Shown: in pieces, positions 49,901 through 61,900 of the stretch | Position numbering within the stretch: position 1 is the stretch's first letter | How the letters are laid out: each line of letters starts with the position of its first letter | NCBI RefSeq assembly: GCF_040802235.1 | Contig: NC_133170.1 | Span: 8,013,001-8,077,000 of the forward strand | Source: Manis javanica | Lineage: Eukaryota > Chordata > Mammalia > Pholidota > Manidae | Direction: 5' to 3' | Length of the DNA stretch: 64,000 bases | Made by a program: the position numbers and the translations under genes | Notes under the pieces: model-generated | Database searches by the model: none | Seen by the model: only the letters and a program-made list of their open reading frames with translations | What the model was told of the DNA's origin: nothing

Positions 49901-52900
49901 CAGGTGATGGAAGTATGTCTTGCTTGGATTAATTCATCACTTTTAATCTTTCTTCTCTCATTGAACTTAGTCCTCTGGCTAGATTTGAAGAACCATGGAA
50001 TTTTAGAATTATGTAAATATGATACTATAGTAATTATGTAATTTTTTCCCATTTATAGCTGTATGATTTTAAGTAAATGTAGAGACTTCAAAAAAAATTG
50101 CTATTCTACTCTTGACATTTAGAACATTACCTAAAAACTGATCTTCACAGATTTTTTTTCCCACTGTGAAATATTCTTATGACAAAATGATTGAATGTGC
50201 TGAAAGTAATCCTGACATATCTTCTTGTAACAGGGAAGATGATTCAGCACAGCCTCCAGATGCTTGCAGAATTCATGGTCATCTATATGTTAATAAAGTA
50301 GCAGGGAATTTTCACATAACTGTGGGCAAGTATGTTCTTTTCACTTACTGAAAATACGTTAAAGTTGCCAGTGTCATTAAAAGTAAATTCTTCACTAATC
50401 AAATAATATATAACCACCTATTAAAGGACTGCTTAAAATTGTGTGTATTTGTAATTTTGGTGTCCTCCAACTGATGCTGTGGGCTTTAATATAAGGATAG
50501 AGACGACTACTAAGTTTAAAAACAAAAATGAAACAGTCATGTCATATATTAATACAAATGAACTTTAGGTAAATGTAAAGTTTATAATTTTATAAACATA
50601 AGTTTTAATAGCCAGAAAGCTCTTATCTAGACATTTCATTAATTTGTTCATTAAATGTAATTGCTAATTAATTTGAGGCAAGTGTTTTGATGCAGTTAGG
50701 AATCACTAGTGTCTGCGATAAAGTTAAATTTAGTAAAGTTAAGGAAAAATATCAGACCACCTACCTTCCTGAGCAGCACCTAACACAGAAAGGTCATGCA
50801 GTGAACACTTGGTAAGTTTCTGAATGAATGGATTCTGTGATTCTCTCCTCCCTCTCTTCCTGCCCTTCTTCCTCCCTCCCTCCCTTCCATCTAGAGTTGC
50901 AGAGCTGAACATTTCTTCATTGTTAAAGAGATTCTTTGAGTACTTGCTATGCACCAAGTACCATTCTAGGTACTAAGGATGAAACAGTGAAAAAAGGAGA
51001 AAGGGTTTTTGCCCTTTGGTGCTGACATTCCGTGAGAGAATCCAAACTTTATAAACGGTGAACAGCACTAATAATTATCTAATTATAATTGTATTGAAGC
51101 TATAAAGGAAAAGTATGGCTGATAAGAAATGTATAACAAGGTACCTGACCTCTTAAGTCAGCAGAGGCTTTATTAAGGAAAACCTTTGAACACTTGTGGA
51201 TGATAAGGTATTTCATATTTAAAGGAAAAAAGGGCATCCAGGCTGAGGGAAAGGCCTTAAGGCAGAAGAGTATGGTTGGAGATTTTATATGTGTAAAAAG
51301 AGAGAGTGTTAGGCTTTGATGCAAAGTTATTTCAGTGTTTAGAGTGATCACATCAGGCACTTGTCCTGGTTTCTTTGTCCCACTCATGTTTTGTTGTTCT
51401 GTTTCTGTTGCCAGCACCCCTTCTCTCCGTAACTGACCGACAGCTGGGAACCTTCCAATTCCTATATATCAAACAGGCAACAAATAGTAGTTACCTCAAA
51501 GAAATTTAGGAGATTTTATTGCATCTTTGGATACAAAACAGTATCCTACTCTAAAATTACCTGAAAGAGGGAAACTGACAAATATTGTATGAGCCTTTGT
51601 ATTATGACTTTGACTTGCATTTTCACTTCTCTCTTCATGTGACAACTCATGCCATCAATAAGAGAGGCCAAATGGAAAAGCGTATGATTTTTGTCTTATC
51701 CTGACTGTCTCTGGGTTATCTTGTAAGCCCACCTTTATTTTTTTGGTATTAGGTTTGTCAAGTTCAGTGTTGGTCCTTTTGAAGGCCTCATACACTCTCA
51801 GGCACAGTATTATTCTTAACTATAATACAAAGGAGACAAAAAAAGTATGATTTATAATAGTATGTATTTCAACGTGGAAATGCTTGAGCATGAGTCCATT
51901 AGATAAGGTAATGAAGCAGGCATATGCTTGCTGCCTACATGTAGAATCATTAGGTGTACAACTGCTGCAAATGCAGACTGAGACATATATGGCTGCTCGC
52001 ATATCATGGTGGTATTTATGTTGATCAGGTGATACTGTAAAATAGTGAACAACTCATTGTAATACGCTGAACCAAAAAAAAGTACATATACTATATTCCA
52101 TTTCCTGGGAAATTCAGTGTATGTTGAAACTACAACAAAGTACTTTGTAAAGCTAAGTGGAGTTAAGTTCTACACTCAGATCTTTATACAAAGGTTTTTC
52201 ACCTATGGACACACCATTCAGTGTGTTGGGAAGTCATGCAAGATACGGGACAGTATTGGTGTGCATGAGACCAATTCTGTCCTGTTTTCTTTGTCCCACT
52301 CATGTTTTGTTGTTCTGTTTCTGTTGCCAGCACCCCTTCTCTCCGTAACTGACCGGCAGCTTGCCTTGCTTGTCCATGAAATGTCAGGAGTAGCTCCTCT
52401 CCAGTAATGGTGACTACCAAAAATTCCCACCGCTAGCCCCCGCCAATTGTCAAAACAGCCTTTTCTTTACTGAAAATCATGCAGAATAATATATAACATG
52501 CAAAATATATCAAATTCAGATTTCAGTGTCCAAAAATAAAGTTTTATTGGAACATAGTCATGCTCATTTGTTGGCATGTGGCTGCTTTGGTACTGCAGCA
52601 TCGGAGATGAATGACTGGGATGGACTGTCACAGTCGTGACTCTCCCATTGCTTCTTGCTGCTGTTGGTGTACCACAGACTCCAGTGATGCAGTGAGAGCT
52701 CGACAGCATGACAAATGCCTGTGTATTGCCATCCTACAGCATTTTATTTATTTCATTATTGCATCAAAAAAAGAAATATGGACTTTTACCACATAATGGA
52801 GTGTGGATTGTTTTATGAAATTTGACCTTGGAGCATTGTATGTATTACGCAGTGACACTATAGCTGTGCTAAAAGAATACAATAACTGTCTATGTTACCG

Positions 52901-55900
52901 GACTACATACTCATTAAAAAAGTCCCTAACTCTCAGAATAGAAATGGAAAATAGGATAGAATAGAAAATTTAAAATGGAATATCTAAACACAAGTAGACT
53001 TTCTATATAAAAATTAATGAAAATGAGACAATAGCCAGAGTAAGTTTCCAAGTGACTCAGGCATTAGCTAAGTAAGGAAGGCCATTTACTGGTATGAATT
53101 GTGTTTGATCGCGACAACCTAAGAATTGCATCCAGGAGGAATAAATTTGCTGTGGATACGTAGCCTTTTGAAGTGAGAAAGGCCTCTTAACAGCTGAGGA
53201 AATTGAGAGCAGTGTCCAATAGTCAAGAAGCAAGGCAGGTGATTTGAGTGATTTCCTTAGCTCTGGATGAGTGACAGGAGTTACCAGTGCTGCTTGTCTT
53301 TCTGAGGAACCAGTGTGAATTTGAAGTGATTGAAAAATTAATGTCTATGAATACTGAGTAATGTCTATGAATGTTCAGCACAGAACAGCTACAGGCAAAA
53401 ATATTTTTAAAGAAGTTGAGAGAGGAGACTCTCTTGCCCCTCCTGGCCTGAGCCCGGAGCTCTGCCTCTTGCTTTCTCTCAATAAAAGCCTCTGCCTTGC
53501 TCTCCTAAAAAAAAAAGAGTGCCTAGTACTCCTCAGGTAGGAGGTAAAAAAAGAAGAAGTTGAGAGATCTCACTACTAAACATAGTAAAAATATGTATGA
53601 AGCAGAAAAGGCTTATTTGCAAAAGCTTGTAGAAATGTAAGGTGTTTAAAGCTTGTGGTTATTCATTTTCTCATTAGCAGTAATTTGTAGAAAATGTTTG
53701 AATTGATATGTATTGAACTAAAATAGTATTGCTGAATTTCATTTCTGTCATGGACTTAAACACTGTCATTTCCATGAACTTTTGTCAGAAGTCAAAACTG
53801 AATATTCCAACTTGCCCTTTTGTACAGCAGCTTGACAGCTTAGCAATGGCAGTTTTATTTTGATTTTTTTGAGCTCAGGGCTGAGACAGATTTTTCTGAA
53901 TAACAGAACTACTGTCAACCATTATTGAATACTGAGTAGCTTTGGAAATTATATTTTATGCAGTGTTTCATAATGAATTTAACCAAAAATAAGGAGAAAA
54001 GGAGGACTTATATACAAACATAATGTAGTAAAGTTATTTTAGTGATAAGTAATGTCAAATGATTCTAAGTGGTTTTCTGTGTTTTCCCTGCTTTAACAGT
54101 CCACTCTTGTCAAAAGTTAAAACAAGAAGCAAGATCTCTGTTCTTAAACTTGCATATATTTTCCAACCTCAGACTATAGCTCCAGGGTGTTTTCAAACCT
54201 TGGAGCAAGTGCAAAGAGAATTTCCATGTTTTCAAAATTCATTTAACTATGAAATTGAGAAAATTCCACCTTCAACTGGAGATGATCAATCGGCAATGTG
54301 ATGACATGCTACAAGAAAATACCAAGAGATTCTAATTAGAGTTCTGTAAATGCTTTCCAAGCAATGAATATGCTCAATTAAAACATATGCTTATGGATTA
54401 ATATTTTCCAAGTTAAAAATATGTAAAATTTCATCATAGACCATCATTAATAAATATTTGTGATCAATTTTGAAAATAGGGAACACTAACTCTAAACCCC
54501 AATTAAGCAAAATGATGTCTCCTAGCAAAGATACTTGTATTATGAAAATAGTACTCAGTTGTTACTGTTATACTCTGAATTTTATTAATGACTTTGTGAA
54601 AATTTGTTTTCTCTTTTGTTATGTAACTAATTACAAAATGGCTTCAGTTGCATCTTGGCCCACAAAGCATAAAATATTTACTGTGTGGCTCTGTATAGAA
54701 AATGTCTGCCAGTCCTGAGTTTATTACATTGCTGAGATAAGTAGACTTACCTGCTTAAGTCATCGGCTAAGTATGTTCTTACATTATTTATGTTTTTAAT
54801 TATGTTAAGATAATTACATAACTTTGGAGAGATCCCCTTTCTGATTTTAGTTATATATTTAAATATTATTACTTTAATCTTTTTTTCCTCCTTTTAGGGC
54901 AATTCCACATCCCCGAGGTCATGCACATTTGGCAGCACTTGTCAGCCATGACTGTAAGCAGTTTCTGAAATTTTTTTCCATTATGATGTCCTTGAAACAA
55001 AGTATTTTTGTCTTTTTAATGCAGGTGCATTAAACTTTCAAAGGTAGGGCTTTGAAAGTGAACTGTTTTGAAAACAGATATCCGAAGGAGCAAGTCAGTG
55101 ATTGAGTTTATTGACTTATCCATTTTCTCTCGTCTTTAAGCTACCTGTACTTCTGTTCAGGCATAGCACACAGGCTGCTGATGTCAAGGAAGAAAGCCTT
55201 GATTAGTGTGTTTTATACCACTTTGTATACTTTTCTGCTAACTTTTCTGCATAATGAAGAGGGTATCTTTGAGGTTAACTTCAACATGTAAATCTAAATG
55301 TGGACGTATACGCATATGCATGTAAAGTATTAAGTTAGTTTTGTGTAATGATTGCCATAAAACTTAGTTTTCAGAATTGGCCTTAGAAAACAAAAGTAAT
55401 ATTTTCATAAAAGGTCAGCTTGGTCACATTTAGCAATGGTGTGTGTATTAAAATATATATATGATCAGTTTCTTTATTTGGCTACATGGACATCATCCCA
55501 GTTCTAACACACAATCCTATTACTCTATGATGATTTAGAATGAGATAGAACTTACTGTTTTGGTTACCAGGATTAGATGTAATATTTCTTAGAAGTTAAT
55601 TTGTATATAGTTATGAAATTTGAGATCCAGCATTTTATCAGAATGTACTTATTTAATTCCACATTCATATGCTTTTTTTCTCACAATGATGTGGCTTTAA
55701 ATACTGTATTATAATACCTGCAGATTTTAGATATTTTCATTTGGCAGTCGATAGGAATGTGAACCAATCTGTAACATAAAGGTTTGAATAATTTCTCCAC
55801 TTAATTGGTTTTATTTTTTGCCTTTAGCTTACAACTTTTCTCACAGAATAGATCATTTGTCCTTTGGAGAGCTTGTTCCAGCAATTATTAATCCTTTAGA

Positions 55901-58900
55901 TGGAACTGAAAAAATTGCTGTAGATCGTAAGTATCTAAAAATCACTGTTGGAATTTGCATGTAGGCAGTTGTTCTTATAACTTTAATGTTAATACATTTT
56001 TAATAGTCCTCTTCCGGACCTCTTTTGTAACGGATAAATCTTTAAGTGGTTTAAATAGTTGATAATTTTTAAATGGACATTTACAGAGAGAAGCTGTCCT
56101 AATAGTGGATAAAATTTAAATATTAAATAGTGGATAAAAAGTCATGGAACAGAATAAGAAATTAGAGTTAAAAGCAGGAGGAGTAGCTGATAAGCTCTCT
56201 GATCGTACAGTGGGTGACTGACAGGGCATGACTGCCTTCCATATCCACCAAAGAAAGAACAAGAACAAAAGAAGGCTCACCATTATAAGAAGAATTTTCT
56301 TCTTTGTATAGGTTGAGTTCTAAAATGCATATTTTTCATTTTAAAAACCTCTGGAGATTTTATAAACATCAGAAACCCAGAGTTATTCTGGAATGATTTG
56401 GTTATTCACAGAGAAGTAGTACCTTATAGCACAGACACCTTTTATTGCTATTTTAACCTTCTTTTCTATGTGGAATTTCAGTTTATTGAAATACGGGTGG
56501 ATTATTTTCTTTCTGTATCAAGTAATTTGTTCTTGTTTCCTGAAGGGCTCTCATTGCATTGCCTCAACTTAGTCATATGGGATGACGTGCCCCACTTACA
56601 AGACCTAATGATGTCTAGAGCTTCCTGTGCTACTAGGAATTCTAGCCTTTGCAAAACTGTGATTAAGGATTTCATTTTCTTGTAATTTAAATATATTTAT
56701 TAATATTATTCTTAGTATTTTACGCTTTTGGCCTAGTGTTATAATAAGATAAAAACGTTTTACTTAGAATAGTGACTTATATTCATGAGTATTTTATGCT
56801 TGTATGGGAATGTTTCACTTAAAGAAACTTGAATGTACTCAATTTGGAAATATGAGAGTCAAAACATTCTGAGAATTAAAGCTTTATATTCAGTGTAATC
56901 TTATCTTTAATTTCTGTTCATTCTTTACAGAAATGCACTAAATATTAAGAGATAACTCATTAAAAATATGTTGGTTAATATTTTGTTTCAGGATGCCAAA
57001 GTTGAACTATAAATTTTTGTACAGAAGCAGTTCTAAATATAAATAGATTAATTTTTAAAAGGTTTAAGTCTACTTGTTCCTTCATTCACAAAGACAAACA
57101 GGTATTTAGTTATAAAATGGCACCAGCAATTATCAGTAGGTTATTCAGAGCTTTTAAAAAGGTGAACTTGTCTCCATCCACATTGGTCCTCTTTTTCCAA
57201 AAAGAAAAAAAAAAAATCAGCATTACAGATCTGTTTCCAGGTCCTCACCCCCTCCTTGATGTTCTCCAGAAGTTTTGAGGGTGTTACTTTGCAGTCACAT
57301 CTCTAATGCTGTGTCGAGCTAGGCTGATCTACAACCTTTGGAGCTATTTGTGGCTTGCAACAAAATGCCATTTAACTGCTTTCAGCCATCCTCACCCCAC
57401 ACCTACCTGTCCATTAAGTTACCTAACAAACTTAGAGCCTTCTTAAATTAACATTAGACAAATAGGTTTTAGTAGTTACCAATTTTGTTCTGAAAACATT
57501 CCCAATTTTTCCTGTCATGTTTCTTTGACCTTTGTTGGTTATTATTCATTGCATGGACACTTTCCTCTTCACATGCGGTGAGATTTCCGTTGTGCTGCAT
57601 TTTTTCCTCCAAGTCTAATCGTCCTACCCATGTATACAGCATCAGTTATTGCCTCACCTCTCAATTTCATCTATTTTTCAGTAAGTACTTAATACCTCAA
57701 GACCTTCCCCCTGCACTTTCAGCTTTCTCCGTTTATGACACAGTAGAGTTTATCTGTAAAACACCTCAAAACTAAGCACAATTTTGAGCAATTCACATAT
57801 CAAAGCACAACTCAAAGGATGAAACTGAAGACCATCTATAAGGAGGAGCCATCTACTGGTGGTGGATGAAGTTGACACCCTTTTGCCTTAATATTATCTA
57901 TAAGTTATTTTCAATATTGAGTTGAAATTAATAATAAAAGAACTGGTCAAAATTGTTCATGTTTTTTGAAAGTTATGGTGCAAATAATAGGTGAAATAAG
58001 AAGTAGTGACATTGAAACAGGTTTTATTTTTTGTTAGAAACTTGTTTAATGTTAGTGTCTGAAGAGACCATTAAGCTTACGGTCTCCCTTCTCTTTGCCT
58101 TCCTCTCCCCTATTTTGAATGACACTGAGGTACAAGACAGGAAATTAGACTGATGGAAATAAAAACAAAAAGGCTAGACACACAAAAGTGCATAGTGTAT
58201 ACTTGCATTTATGTGAAATTCTAGAATAGGAAAACCAGTCTAGGACAACAGAAGGTGGGTTGGTGTTTGGCCTGGGGCCAGAGATGGAATTGGCTGCAAA
58301 GGGGTTTGGAGGAACTTTCTGAGGTGATGAAAATGTTTTATATTTTGATTGTGGTGGTGATCATATGGATGAATGCAGTTGTCAAAATGTATCAAACTGT
58401 ACATTTAAAATTGAATAATTTTATTCATGTATACACTTTTCCCAGACAATTATTGCCATGTAGTGTGAACTACATCTGTTTTCTTGTCAGATTTAGTAGG
58501 ACCCTATTACTTATCTGTTTGCAACTATAGATTAGGTGTATCTAATTTTAAATTTTCTAGAATATAGACTTAGAGAATTAACATGTTTTGTATTATGTGA
58601 ACTGTTAATGGTTTAAAATTAATAGTTGGTACTATGCTGATATTAAACCTAAAATGACTTGCATTAAACCTAGAAGTCCCTAATGACTATATAAATATGA
58701 TCCTTTTGATTACATAATAACCCCAGGCCATCACCGGGTGGTCTCTCTAGATATCTTCCTGCTGTGGTATCAATTTCTTGTACTTACCTAAAGGCTGCCT
58801 AATTCAGTTTTCATTTATTTATATATCTTTAGATACTAGTAGAAATTGAGAACGTATCTTGTTGGTTATATTAGTATAATTTTATGCTTATGAGTTCCTG

Positions 58901-61900
58901 TATTATAAAGAAATGCTACTTTTATTTTCCATATTTTATAAAAGGATGATAACGATTATAAAGGATATCTAAGTCACTAACTCAGTTTAAACATCTAATA
59001 GATGTGTGTAACTATTTTATGCTTACTGAGAACTTGTCTTACCAAGTATGAGTATACTGCTTTCATTAATTCTTTCTCTTAACCTTTTTTGGTCCAATAC
59101 TAGGTCATAAGTAGTATTAGATTTCAGGTTAAGTGTATTTAATCAAAGGAGAAAGCAGTAGTTTTTTTGCTCCTAGATCAATGAAAACACATTTTGATTT
59201 TATTCTAGACAACCAGATGTTCCAATATTTCATTACAGTTGTGCCAACAAAACTACACACATACAAGATTTCAGCAGACACCCATCAGTTTTCTGTGACA
59301 GAAAGGGTAAGTTGAGTACAAGTAGCAGAATGATTTTTTAGCATTTTATAGTCCTGCTGCAAAAGAAGGTTGGAGTTTTGGTTGGTGCCTTCCTCCATTC
59401 AAGATTCGAAATGCATTAGCATTTTATTTTAAGCTAATAAAATATCAGAAATAGGTATTAGAGTGCTTTAGAGCAAGACAAGATTTTTAAAATCTGAAAT
59501 GTTCTCTATTCAATTACAAAATTATTAAACTATGATGGGATTATTATATTCCTAATATCTTGATTTTGTAATGTTTTCTCATGTATTGGTATGAGCAATT
59601 CTTACCTGTCAGCACATTCTGTGATTTCTGTGGTATTTATTTTTTAACTAATGTGCCTGCTGTGAAGCACGTGTGGTTACTGTGGCTCAGATAGCAGATG
59701 CACAGGGCTTGCCTTCCGAACTTAGTGTCTCGTATTCCTCTAACTGAGAGGGCGAACTCAGGGTGCGCTGGGCTTCTAAATACATTTGACAGCGAGGAGC
59801 AGAGTTTTTGAATTGGGCAGTTTTACAGATTGCTCATCTACTCTGAGAGAGGCCATGTTTCCTTGTTACTGTGTTTAAGAATGGTGAATATTCAAATATT
59901 AGTATCCGGAAGAGTTCCTAGGCAAAATTTAAGTGCTTTTAAAAAATTGCTTTTCTCAATATGGAGTTTTCTTTTCATAGTCTTCAACTTACCATGACTG
60001 TGTCCTCAATAACTGTAGAATTTTTTTTACTCTTAGGAGATTGACTACTGAAGTTTTTAGGAATGAAGTGTCATGTGTTTATAACTTTCAAATGGTTCAG
60101 GGGAAAAGTCAAGTATATCTGTGTGTGTGCATGTGTGTGTTGTGCTTATGCATACAGAGGGAGGGAAACTGGGTTAAGTGTATATAAGTACATGTTGTGC
60201 TTTTCAGCATTTCTGGAGGGTGCGGTGGATGCTGTTTCTCACTAAGATTGGTAACACCTGAGTGTCAGTGTCAGTCCACACAGGGGCAAGGCTTTGGGCA
60301 CAAGAGGCATGCATGCTTTGCTGTGGGAATGCAAAATGGCGTAGTCTCTAAGGAAGAGAGCTTGGCAATATCTGCAGAACGCCATTGACCCAGCAGTCCC
60401 ACTTCCAGAAACTGATCCGAAGAAACAGTGGAAAGAATACAAATGATGCCTGTGTGAGGCTATTCATTGTGTTATTTCTAATAGTAGGAAACTAGAAACG
60501 GTCCAAATGGTACATCTGCAAATGGAGAAACATGCAACTTTAAAAAGAAAGATACCTATATACTGATATGAAATTATCTCTGGGATATATTTTAAATAAC
60601 AAGATTAAATTAAAAAAAAAAAAACCCAGAGCATTTGACCTTTGAGGGAGTTATGTTTGAGCTGATAAGGTGGCTAAAATTGTGTGTTTCACTTAAAAAA
60701 AAAATGAAATAACTGGAGTTGGTAAAATAGGGTATAGAGGGAGAGGCTGACCTTTGTTCATCCTGGAACCCAAAGTGAATCATTATTATCAGTCTTTTGT
60801 TATATGGACACCTGGACCCCTGGAACAGCTTTTATCCGTATAGGTGGTGACAGTATATTTATAATTTTGGTATGGTATTGAACTGTGAAGCAACTTTAGG
60901 ATGAAGTCATTTGGTTAGACTTGATCAGTGGCTTATTAGGCTCTGTTGTGATAGGGAAAGGGTTTTGTAATGCCCTATATGGAATTGTTTTGAATTTCCT
61001 TCATTTTGTGTATTCTCAAAGCTTTATAGTTCAGTTACACCTTAGTAACCTTAGTAAAAAAAAAAAGAAGGGTCTGGCACAGAAGTTGTAACAAAACACT
61101 TTGGTAGCAGAGCTGTTTGAGCTATAGAAAATTTATTAGAAAATTTGCAAACTTGATTTTTGAAGCAAAGGAGGGAAGAAAATAGAATATTTTCTTTCTG
61201 AGTGTGCACACTGGTATGTTTATGATATTAGTTACATTTCTTCAAAGAAAAAAATCCTTTAAAAATTGAACCAGAGCTCAAATATTGATATCTTTCAAAT
61301 TAATGCATTTAATTTTCTTCCTTTATTATATCTCATGTAGTTTAAAATGAACAACAAAGTAAAATTGTTTTTAAATATGATCATTTAAATGACAGGAAGA
61401 AAACATAATTACTTTGTAAATTCTTACCAAAGAATATTACAAAAAGTATGTTAGGCGTGATCAGTGAAGGATTTGCTATACAGTTATAGGCTCTTGAGCT
61501 CAGTAGGAACTTTGTATGTAAAGGGACTTTTTTGAGAAAATAGCAAAGAATGATTTTGCTCTTTTTTGAGAAAATAGGAAAGAATGATTGCTTCAAAAGC
61601 TAACCAAACAAGGGAGTCCTGAGTGAGTTGATTGTCCGAAGAACCTCGTCTAATCGGACAGTCCGTAGGGGTTTGGCCGTCCCTCGCGCAGCACAGCCGT
61701 AAGGCCCCCTGCTTACTGTATGCGAGTAACCAGACGACACGAATGCTGTTTCCTCTCCTCTTCCTCCTCCCCCTTTCCTTTTGCCTTCCTTTTAGGAACG
61801 TGTCATTAACCATGCTGCAGGCAGCCACGGAGTCTCTGGAATATTTATGAAATATGATCTCAGCTCTCTGATGGTGACAGTTACTGAGGAGCACATGCCA

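Noticed and set aside
50739-50957. Basic [13 protein letters not shown] frame on the - strand, looking like a nuclear signal
   Set aside because: It is the translation of a CT-rich tract.
51100-52430. Two - frames sharing [15 protein letters not shown], as a gene family
   Set aside because: The shared part is only the 84-bp duplicated segment. The rest differs, with no domain or splice support.
61484-61894. 136-codon - frame
   Set aside because: It is antisense to ERGIC2 exon 12 and the CT-rich acceptor tract; low-complexity basic translation.
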